Shown here piece after piece: positions 57,539-64,000 of a stretch of DNA of 64,000 bases. A model generated the notes under the pieces. That model did not search any database and had not been told where the DNA came from. It saw nothing but the letters and a program-made list of their open reading frames with translations. The translations under genes and the position numbers were made by a program. The stretch is from Yersinia aleksiciae. GTDB lineage: Bacteria > Pseudomonadota > Gammaproteobacteria > Enterobacterales > Enterobacteriaceae. The stretch spans positions 2,024,073-2,088,072 of the forward strand of contig NZ_CP011975.1 in the NCBI RefSeq assembly GCF_001047675.1, in the 5' to 3' direction. Position 1 is the stretch's first letter. Every line of letters begins with the position of its first letter.

Positions 57539-58558
57539 ATGTTGCAGTTCATACTCCGACGTTTGGGGTTAGTTATCCCAACGTTTATCGGCATTACTTT
57601 GCTGACCTTTGCTTTTGTTCATATGATCCCGGGCGACCCGGTGACCATCATGGCCGGGGAACGCGGTATCTCCACCGAGCGTCATGCGCAAATCATGGCA
57701 GAAATGGGGCTGGACAAGCCTCTCTATCAACAATACTTCCATTATGTGAATGGCGTATTACATGGCGACCTTGGCATCTCGCTGAAAAGCCGTATTGCCG
57801 TCTGGGAAGAGTTTGTCCCACGCTTTAAAGCCACGCTAGAACTTGGGATCTGCGCGATGCTGTTTGCTATCGCCGTGGGGATACCGGTCGGGGTGCTGGC
57901 GGCAGTCAAACGCGGTTCAATATTCGATCATACCGCAGTTGGGATCTCCCTTACTGGCTACTCGATGCCGATCTTCTGGTGGGGCATCATGCTGATCATG
58001 TTGGTGTCGGTGCAATGGAACCTCACCCCAGTTTCCGGACGTGTCAGTGATACGGTATTCTTGGATGACAGTTTGCCCCTCACCGGTTTTATGCTGATTG
58101 ACACCCTTATCTGGGGCGAACCGGGTGATTTTAAAGATGCGGTAATGCATATGGTTTTACCGGCCATCGTTCTGGGCACCATTCCGCTGGCGGTTATCGT
58201 GCGCATGACCCGCTCCTCCATGCTGGAAGTGTTGGGTGAGGATTATATCCGCACTGCGCGAGCCAAGGGGCTGAGCCGGATGCGCGTGATTGTGGTTCAT
58301 GCACTGCGCAATGCCTTGCTGCCCGTCGTCACTGTGATCGGCTTGCAGGTCGGCACCATGCTGGCTGGGGCGATTCTGACGGAAACCATCTTCTCCTGGC
58401 CAGGTTTGGGCCGCTGGTTGATGGATGCACTGCAACGCCGTGACTACCCCGTGGTACAGGGCGGTGTGTTGTTGGTCGCGATCATGATTATTTTAGTTAA
58501 CTTGCTGGTAGATGTGCTCTATGGCGTAGTTAACCCGCGTATTCGTCACAAGAAATAA
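57539..58558 (+). CDS. dppB: Dipeptide ABC transporter permease DppB
   Basis: DppB is one of two inner-membrane permease subunits. The 339-residue protein has six membrane segments, starting with a typical FILRRLGLVIPTFIGITLLTF, and the cytoplasmic EAA loop EVLGEDYIRTARAKGLSRMRVIVVHALRNA is present (key part YIRTARAKGLS) that contacts the ATPases. Length equals E. coli DppB (339). It is the first gene after the dppA stem-loop and is followed by dppC after ten bases. Confidence 0.97.
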   Translation: MLQFILRRLGLVIPTFIGITLLTFAFVHMIPGDPVTIMAGERGISTERHAQIMAEMGLDKPLYQQYFHYVNGVLHGDLGISLKSRIAVWEEFVPRFKATLELGICAMLFAIAVGIPVGVLAAVKRGSIFDHTAVGISLTGYSMPIFWWGIMLIMLVSVQWNLTPVSGRVSDTVFLDDSLPLTGFMLIDTLIWGEPGDFKDAVMHMVLPAIVLGTIPLAVIVRMTRSSMLEVLGEDYIRTARAKGLSRMRVIVVHALRNALLPVVTVIGLQVGTMLAGAILTETIFSWPGLGRWLMDALQRRDYPVVQGGVLLVAIMIILVNLLVDVLYGVVNPRIRHKK

Positions 58559-58568
58559 GGGGCGCAGA

Positions 58569-59471
58569 ATGTCTCAACTTACTGAGTCGACAGTAAAAAG
58601 TGCGCCGAAGCCGATGACTCCTTTGCAGGAGTTTTGGCACTATTTCAAGCGCAACAAAGGGGCCGTGATTGGCCTGTTTTACATCATTATTATGTTAGTC
58701 ATCGCTGCTGGAGCCACTTGGTTAGCCCCGCACGGGCCAGCAGAGCAATTTCGCGACGCACTCTTGAAACCTCCGGTTTGGGAGGCGGGCGGCAGTTGGA
58801 AGTTTATTCTGGGTACCGATGATGTGGGCCGCGATGTCTTATCCCGCCTGATGTATGGCGCACGACTCTCGCTGTTAGTCGGCTGTCTGGTGGTGGTGCT
58901 GTCTCTGGTGATGGGGGTCGTTTTCGGCTTACTGGCCGGCTACTTTGGCGGCATCGTCGATGCCATCATCATGCGTGTTGTCGATATCATGCTGGCACTG
59001 CCAAGCTTGTTACTGGCGCTGGTCTTGGTGGCGGTATTCGGGCCCTCGATTGTCAATGCTTCGTTAGCGCTCACCTTTGTCGCCCTGCCGCATTATGTGC
59101 GTTTAACCCGCGCAGCGGTGCTGGTTGAGGTTAACCGCGACTACGTGACGGCCTCAAGAGTGGCCGGTGCGGGTGCGATGCGCCAAATGTTTATCAATAT
59201 ATTGCCAAACTGCCTTGCGCCATTAATCGTGCAGGCATCTCTCGGCTTCTCTAACGCCATTCTGGATATGGCGGCTCTCGGCTTCCTCGGCATGGGTGCG
59301 CAACCGCCAACACCGGAATGGGGCACCATGCTCTCTGACGTGTTGCAGTTCGCCCAAAGCGCCTGGTGGGTCGTGACCTTCCCAGGTGTGGCGATCCTGC
59401 TAACGGTTCTAGCGTTTAACCTGATGGGGGACGGCCTGCGTGATGCTCTCGACCCCAAACTCAAGCAGTAA
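58569..59471 (+). CDS. dppC: Dipeptide ABC transporter permease DppC
   Basis: DppC is the second permease subunit, 300 residues as in E. coli. A cytoplasmic N-terminal tail precedes six membrane segments; the domain begins with FWHYFKRNKGAVIGLFYIII, and the periplasmic loop holds LGTDDVGRDVLSRLMYGARLSL, typical of DppC/OppC (LGTDDVGRD). The EAA loop is VNRDYVTASRVAGAG. GGGGCGCAG supports the ATG. It lies between dppB and dppD with short gaps. Confidence 0.97.
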   Translation: MSQLTESTVKSAPKPMTPLQEFWHYFKRNKGAVIGLFYIIIMLVIAAGATWLAPHGPAEQFRDALLKPPVWEAGGSWKFILGTDDVGRDVLSRLMYGARLSLLVGCLVVVLSLVMGVVFGLLAGYFGGIVDAIIMRVVDIMLALPSLLLALVLVAVFGPSIVNASLALTFVALPHYVRLTRAAVLVEVNRDYVTASRVAGAGAMRQMFINILPNCLAPLIVQASLGFSNAILDMAALGFLGMGAQPPTPEWGTMLSDVLQFAQSAWWVVTFPGVAILLTVLAFNLMGDGLRDALDPKLKQ

Positions 59472-59486
59472 CAGAGGTAGAGAGAG

Positions 59487-60467
59487 ATGGCACTTTTAAA
59501 TGTAGATAAATTGTCGGTGCACTTCGGCGACGAAGGTGCGCCGTTCAAGGCCGTAGACCGTATCAGTTACAGCATTGATCAAGGGCAGGTGGTTGGGATT
59601 GTCGGTGAATCCGGCTCCGGTAAATCAGTCAGCTCACTGGCTATCATGGGGCTGATTGATTACCCCGGCAAAGTGATGGCCGATAAACTGGAATTTAATG
59701 GCCGCGACCTGACCAAAATCTCTGAAAAAGAGCGGCGTCAGTTGGTTGGGTCGGAAGTGGCGATGATCTTCCAAGACCCAATGACCAGCCTCAACCCATG
59801 CTACACCGTCGGTTTCCAGATTATGGAAGCGCTGAAGGTGCATCAGGGCGGCAACCGTAAAACCCGTTTTCAGCGGGCGGTGGACCTGCTCACGTTAGTG
59901 GGCATCCCTGATCCGGCGTCGCGATTGGATGTCTATCCGCACCAACTTTCCGGTGGGATGAGCCAGCGTGTAATGATTGCCATGGCGATTGCCTGTCGAC
60001 CCAAGCTGCTGATTGCCGATGAGCCGACAACCGCGCTGGACGTCACCATTCAGGCGCAAATTATTGAGCTGCTGCTGGAGTTACAGCAGCGCGAAAATAT
60101 GGCGCTGTTGCTGATTACCCATGATCTGGCACTGGTGGCCGAGGCCGCTCATCACATTATTGTGATGTATGCCGGCCAAGTGGTGGAGACCGGTAAGTCA
60201 TCGGAAATCTTCCGCGCTCCGCGTCATCCGTATACGCAGGCGTTGCTGCGAGCCTTACCGGAGTTTGCTCAGGATAAAGCGCGCTTAGCTTCACTACCGG
60301 GGGTGGTGCCGGGTAAATATGACCGCCCGGAAGGCTGCCTGCTCAATCCACGCTGCCCGTATGCCACTGATCGTTGCCGCCGTGAAGAGCCTGAACTGCT
60401 GGGACCAGCAGGGCGTCAGGTTAAATGCCATACACCGCTCGATGATGCGGGGAGGCCGACCCTATGA
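59487..60467 (+). CDS. dppD: Dipeptide ABC transporter ATPase DppD
   Basis: DppD is one of two nucleotide-binding subunits. The 326-residue protein has Walker A GESGSGKS (about 39-46), the signature LSGGMSQRV, Walker B LLIADEPT with the catalytic glutamate, and the switch histidine in LLITHDLAL. The C-terminal oligopeptide-transporter extension carries the cysteine cluster [15 protein letters not shown], which binds an iron-sulfur cluster in some relatives. GAGGTAGAGAGAG precedes the ATG. Its stop overlaps the dppF start (ATGA). Confidence 0.97.
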   Translation: MALLNVDKLSVHFGDEGAPFKAVDRISYSIDQGQVVGIVGESGSGKSVSSLAIMGLIDYPGKVMADKLEFNGRDLTKISEKERRQLVGSEVAMIFQDPMTSLNPCYTVGFQIMEALKVHQGGNRKTRFQRAVDLLTLVGIPDPASRLDVYPHQLSGGMSQRVMIAMAIACRPKLLIADEPTTALDVTIQAQIIELLLELQQRENMALLLITHDLALVAEAAHHIIVMYAGQVVETGKSSEIFRAPRHPYTQALLRALPEFAQDKARLASLPGVVPGKYDRPEGCLLNPRCPYATDRCRREEPELLGPAGRQVKCHTPLDDAGRPTL

Positions 60468-61489
60468 GCCAGAATAACACTGAAATGAAGCCAGAATCCC
60501 AAACCGGCAAGCCGCTATTACAGGCCATTGATCTGAAGAAATACTATCCGGTCAAAAAAGGTTTCTTTGCTCCAGAGCGCTTGGTTAAGGCACTGGATGG
60601 GGTGTCGTTCACCCTGGAGCGCGGCAAAACCTTGGCGGTAGTTGGGGAGTCTGGTTGTGGTAAATCCACCCTGGGCCGCTTACTGACCATGATTGAGATC
60701 CCAACCGGCGGCGAGCTTTACTACCAAGGGCAGGACTTGCTCAAGCCGGATGAAAGTGCGGAAAAACTGCGTCGCCAGAAGATCCAGATTGTGTTCCAGA
60801 ACCCCTATGGCTCACTGAATCCACGGAAGAAAGTGGGGCAGATACTGGAAGAGCCGCTGCAAATCAATACCAAGCTCAACAGCAAAGAGCGCCGCGAGAA
60901 AACATTGGCGATGATGGCGAAGGTCGGCCTGAAAACCGAGCACTATGACCGCTATCCTCACATGTTCTCCGGTGGTCAGCGCCAGCGTATCGCAATTGCG
61001 CGCGGCTTGATGCTGAATCCGGATGTGGTGATTGCTGATGAACCTGTCTCAGCGCTGGATGTTTCCGTGCGGGCGCAGGTATTAAACCTGATGATGGATT
61101 TACAGCAGGAACTGGGGCTGTCTTACGTCTTTATCTCCCATGACCTGTCTGTGGTTGAGCATATCGCCGATGAAGTGATGGTGATGTATCTGGGCCGTTG
61201 TGTTGAGAAAGGCAGCAAAGAGGCCATTTTTAACAATCCACGCCACCCCTATACGCAGGCATTGCTCTCGGCAACACCGCGCCTGAATCCTGATATGCGT
61301 CGCGAGCGTATTAAACTGACAGGCGAATTACCTAGCCCGATGAGCCCGCCGCCGGGTTGTGCGTTCAATGCGCGCTGCCGTCGAGCTTTTGGCACTTGTA
61401 GCCAGTTGCAACCGCAGCTGAAACAGTACGGTGACCAAATGGTGGCCTGTTTTGCGGTTGATCAGGATGAAGCGGAGAAAACCAGCTAA
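60464..61489 (+). CDS. dppF: Dipeptide ABC transporter ATPase DppF
   Basis: DppF is the second ATPase, forming a heterodimer with DppD. The 341-residue product has Walker A GESGCGKS, signature [15 protein letters not shown], Walker [13 protein letters not shown], and switch FISHDLSV. The C-terminal extension carries [15 protein letters not shown], again with a cysteine cluster. GGGGAGG within the end of dppD is its ribosome site. An intrinsic terminator follows at 61523, closing the dppABCDF operon. Confidence 0.97.
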   Translation: MSQNNTEMKPESQTGKPLLQAIDLKKYYPVKKGFFAPERLVKALDGVSFTLERGKTLAVVGESGCGKSTLGRLLTMIEIPTGGELYYQGQDLLKPDESAEKLRRQKIQIVFQNPYGSLNPRKKVGQILEEPLQINTKLNSKERREKTLAMMAKVGLKTEHYDRYPHMFSGGQRQRIAIARGLMLNPDVVIADEPVSALDVSVRAQVLNLMMDLQQELGLSYVFISHDLSVVEHIADEVMVMYLGRCVEKGSKEAIFNNPRHPYTQALLSATPRLNPDMRRERIKLTGELPSPMSPPPGCAFNARCRRAFGTCSQLQPQLKQYGDQMVACFAVDQDEAEKTS

Positions 61490-61522
61490 TCCTGCAACAT
61501 CGCAAGATAATATCAAAACTCA

Positions 61523-61549
61523 AAACGCTGGATATCCGGCGTTTTTTTA
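61523..61549 (+). terminator. Intrinsic terminator of the dpp operon
   Basis: AACGCTGG pairs with CCGGCGTT (one G-T pair) around ATAT, followed by seven Ts. Confidence 0.87.
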
Positions 61550-61827
61550 TAACTGAGTAAAGCCATTAGCATTTTCGTTATAACCTAATAACCGCCGCTG
61601 TGACTCTAATAGTTAGCCTGTAAATAGAATGCTTGCTCTGTAAATAAACAGTTAATAATGATCATTATGGATCAATAAAATAATGCCATAGACTTTATTA
61701 TTAATTTACGCTGTAAGAATCAGCCTAAAATGAGTGTAAATAAAATTCCGGCTAATTATTGCGCTTAATTTTTTTAGCCTGTACCAGGCGTGAATCGACA
61801 TAATATGGCGTATGCAAAATGAATAAA
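61550..61827. other. AT-rich gap between convergent dppF and bcsG
   Basis: No gene was seen. The stretch GCCTGTAAATAGAATGCTTG contains CTGTAAATA, which recurs as CTCTGTAAATAAACAG about 20 bases later, a short imperfect direct repeat. Otherwise it is plain AT-rich DNA between two terminators. Confidence 0.35.
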
Positions 61828-61850
61828 AAGGGCGCAATCAATGCGCCCTT
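61828..61850 (-). terminator. Intrinsic terminator of the bcs operon
   Basis: On the minus strand AAGGGCGC pairs with GCGCCCTT around ATTGATT, followed by TTTATT. It lies about 33 bases after the bcsG stop. Confidence 0.87.
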
Positions 61851-61882
61851 CATCCAATAATCCAACACTTATATACAGCTAT

Positions 61883-63538
61883 TTATTGTGGATAAGGCAC
61901 CCAGTCACCCCCATTCAACCGAATATAAGGTTTACCCTGATATTGCATCACCACCGCATTATCATTTTCTGATACCACGGCGGTTTCCGGTAAGGCTTGC
62001 GTCAGGGTTTGCCAGTCGATATTGGGGGCAGTAAAGACTTTGCCATCGACCATACGTGACACTAACTCTGAGATCGCCAGATAGCTGCTTGGCGTGCTGA
62101 TCACCACGGGGCTGGCGGGTTGCGGTGCTTTGATACCCATCAGCTTCACCCCCACCGGAATATGGGTGATGCTCGGGCTGGGGATATCCCGCAGGCCGGA
62201 CATCTGCATTTTATCGCCCACCAAGGCCGCCCCGTGCTCTGGCACTACCACCACCATGACCTTGCGGCCTGATTTCTCCAACTCATCCAGAAAGGTGTCC
62301 AGTTGATCAAACAGGGTTTTGGCACGGGCGCGGTAATCTGCGGTCTTATTGGTGCCAACAAAGCGGTTACCATCATGTAACGGGATGATATTCATGAAGG
62401 TTGCACTGCGTGCGTCGCCCCCTTTCTTCTGCTGCTCCAGCCAACGGTTCAGCAGCTCCAGATCGTTATAAATGGGCTCGCCATCGAAAGAGGCTAACTG
62501 ATTACTGATGCCTTTTTGTGACATCAGCGGCGCGCGCATATTGCCGTCTTCCTGAATGTTTTGCAGATAATGACCAAACACCCCAGAGTGATCCATCATC
62601 AACTGAGAAGTGAAGCCAAGTTTTGCCAGATTATCAAACAGATAGCATTGTTGATCTTGCGGCTGATACAGCTCTTTGTGTGATGACTGGCCGCAACTGG
62701 CGCGTAACAGGCGGATAGAGGCTGGGCCACTGTAAGCCGTGGCGGAGTTGAAATTCTTGAACAGAATATCGAACTTCTTCCACAGTGGGTGTTGGTCCAA
62801 CTGGATGGCTTCAATATCTGACCATGACAACGAACAGATATTAATCACTAGTAAATCAAAGGGCTGTGCGTCTCCCGGCAGTGAAGCGGGGAAGGTGGTG
62901 TGGCGTGTTTTCTCTTGATCATAAAACGCATTCAGATAAGCCGTCAGGTTGGCATCTGTCGGGGGTACGCTGGTGACGACTGGACTACTGACTGATGCTG
63001 GCAGCCCAGTATTGGCGACGGCTGGCACTGTTGTTGCCGCCGTTTCAGCGGCAGGCGCCAGTGAAAATGCAGGCCCCGCCAAACTCGCAATATTCAGCCA
63101 AACCATGGCGGCGACGATAAAAACAGTCACTCGGATCCACTGCGAAATAAACAGGTAACCCACCAGAATCACGAAGGCCGCCCCGATCATGGCCCAGTTA
63201 ATAAAACGGCCAAATAATTCAGTTAGATAGCTGAAGCTAAAGCCGGTTAACTGTGAGCCTTGGCTCATGATGCTGCTGACACCTGGCAGCCAAGTGTCGT
63301 GATACAGCAAGCCAATCCCTATCGGGATGGCTATCCAGTGACGCCAGCGATGGACGCGATAGGCGGGGATCGGAAACAGCAGGAACGCCAGAAACACCAG
63401 ATTGGCCAGCGGATGGAAGTTCAGATAACCGAACCACAGCAGGGCAAACTTCAGCAGAAAATAGTAGTTCCATAGGCCAAGGCCGCGCCAATAGCCCCAT
63501 GGACTCTGCGATTCTTGCTGCTTATTTTTTGCATTCAT
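61883..63538 (-). CDS. bcsG: Cellulose phosphoethanolamine transferase BcsG
   Basis: BcsG adds phosphoethanolamine to cellulose during export and helps stabilise the synthase. The 551-residue protein (E. coli 559) has about five N-terminal membrane segments (about 25-170), a low-complexity Ala/Val/Ser/Pro linker (about 175-210), and a periplasmic alkaline-phosphatase-like domain. LLVINICSLSWSDIE begins that domain with Cys in the first metal motif, TAYSGPASIRLLRASCGQ carries the nucleophilic serine of YSGPAS, and VVVPEHGAALVGD supplies later metal ligands. It abuts bcsF and ends at a terminator. Confidence 0.95.
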   Translation of the reverse strand: MNAKNKQQESQSPWGYWRGLGLWNYYFLLKFALLWFGYLNFHPLANLVFLAFLLFPIPAYRVHRWRHWIAIPIGIGLLYHDTWLPGVSSIMSQGSQLTGFSFSYLTELFGRFINWAMIGAAFVILVGYLFISQWIRVTVFIVAAMVWLNIASLAGPAFSLAPAAETAATTVPAVANTGLPASVSSPVVTSVPPTDANLTAYLNAFYDQEKTRHTTFPASLPGDAQPFDLLVINICSLSWSDIEAIQLDQHPLWKKFDILFKNFNSATAYSGPASIRLLRASCGQSSHKELYQPQDQQCYLFDNLAKLGFTSQLMMDHSGVFGHYLQNIQEDGNMRAPLMSQKGISNQLASFDGEPIYNDLELLNRWLEQQKKGGDARSATFMNIIPLHDGNRFVGTNKTADYRARAKTLFDQLDTFLDELEKSGRKVMVVVVPEHGAALVGDKMQMSGLRDIPSPSITHIPVGVKLMGIKAPQPASPVVISTPSSYLAISELVSRMVDGKVFTAPNIDWQTLTQALPETAVVSENDNAVVMQYQGKPYIRLNGGDWVPYPQ

Positions 63539-63540
63539 GG

Positions 63541-63729
63541 TTATTTCTTAGTCTGTGAGATGGAGCCATCGCGCGACCAGACCCCTGCTGATTTTAAGTC
63601 GCGCGCGGATAAGAACAGATGCTGCTTTCTCTCCCACCACTGGGGAAACCAGCGGTGGGCCACATAACCCAGCGGGAAGAAAATCACCGCACCGAGCAGC
63701 AGGATTTGCCAGATATCGTTGAGATTCAT
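63541..63729 (-). CDS. bcsF: Small cellulose-synthesis membrane protein BcsF
   Basis: BcsF is a short inner-membrane protein that, with BcsE and BcsG, supports cellulose modification; in E. coli it helps bring BcsE to the membrane complex. The 62 residues start MNLNDIWQILLLGAVIFFPL, giving one membrane helix (about 6-24), then a basic tail with WFPQWWERKQ. E. coli BcsF has 63. Its ATG overlaps the bcsE stop, so translation is coupled. Confidence 0.92.
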   Translation of the reverse strand: MNLNDIWQILLLGAVIFFPLGYVAHRWFPQWWERKQHLFLSARDLKSAGVWSRDGSISQTKK

Positions 63730-64000
63730 GGGGCTACCTCCTTGTTATGGCTGATCTTGAGTGTCACAGGGACGGGAACACGCCGAGCGGCTTCCGGCTG
63801 CTCAACTGCGCCAGCGTCTTGCGTATAGGCTTTTCTCGCTCCGGCCGTTTGCCCTGCATCGGGGGTATTCATCCGGTTAATCTCATAGATAATGTCCTGA
63901 TCCTGATACCACACCAGCTGATTACTGAAGACTTCAGCCACTGGCAACCGGAAGATATGGTTCAGTGCGGTATCTAAGTCATTGACCCGGCAAGTAGAAA
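63726..64000 (-). CDS. bcsE: Cyclic-di-GMP-binding protein BcsE, C-terminal end (cut by window edge)
   Basis: Only the last 91 codons lie in the window, read on the minus strand to the stop at 63726-63728. The fragment includes STCRVNDLDTALNHIFRLPV and the phrase FSNQLVWYQDQDIIYEI, followed by a proline- and alanine-rich tail. This fits the end of the BcsE GIL/GGDEF-like region, which binds cyclic-di-GMP and raises cellulose output. Identity rests mainly on the position before bcsF-bcsG. A methionine at 63947 is internal, not the start. Confidence 0.85.
   Translation of the reverse strand, partial: STCRVNDLDTALNHIFRLPVAEVFSNQLVWYQDQDIIYEINRMNTPDAGQTAGARKAYTQDAGAVEQPEAARRVPVPVTLKISHNKEVAP

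Overview
The window looks like a chromosomal segment of a Yersinia species. Core proteins are enterobacterial throughout (GlnA, TypA, SpoT, RecG, UhpABC and DppA-F all resemble their E. coli counterparts), gene neighbourhoods are enterobacterial, and ERIC repeats of about 127 bp lie between genes. The genus is inferred from recalled gene content and repeat type; no database was searched.

Layout. (1) 1-6.6 kb, core: the 5' part of glnA (minus strand) with its NtrC/sigma-54 control region, divergent typA, a triple tandem ERIC array, then yihX, yihY, dtd and yiiD. (2) 6.6-17.8 kb, accessory: a class-3 lipase with the look of a type VI secretion effector and an overlapping lipoprotein that is probably its immunity protein, followed by the decayed remains of a second such pair; then a sigma-54-dependent module made of an AAA+/Fis/TPR activator, a textbook -24/-12 promoter, two spaced palindromes, a protein of unknown family and a papain-like protein; then a small Ner/Nlp-like DNA-binding protein and four tandem PAS-LuxR paralogues. 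(3) 17.8-36.5 kb, mostly core: yicH, xanP, gltS, the rpoZ-spoT-trmH-recG cluster, gmk, ligB, yicG, a DUF3574-type lipoprotein, a NupC-type transporter, and a convergent rpfF/rpfR pair that would make and sense a diffusible fatty-acid signal. (4) 36.5-43.2 kb: a 1.9 kb stretch without convincing genes, then hutU-hutH-permease behind a HutC-like operator. (5) 43.2-51.4 kb: a membrane-anchored alpha/beta hydrolase, ohr, eptB, uhpABC without uhpT, and tRNA-Pro(TGG). (6) 51.4-55.1 kb: a two-partner secretion pair whose exoprotein is unusually short. (7) 55.1-64 kb: the dppABCDF dipeptide transporter and the end of the cellulose cluster (bcsG, bcsF, partial bcsE, minus strand).

The strongest candidate for an undescribed system is 10.3-14.2 kb. 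The activator lacks an N-terminal sensor domain and has a long TPR-like C-terminus. Between it and the next gene lie two matching 16-bp palindromes exactly 31 bp apart, then a consensus sigma-54 promoter. Its apparent target operon encodes an unrecognised protein and a protein with a Cys/His/Asp papain-like arrangement, separated by an intrinsic terminator that should make the first product more abundant. The neighbouring four-copy PAS-LuxR array and the eroded effector/immunity pair show that this interval is a site of accessory turnover.
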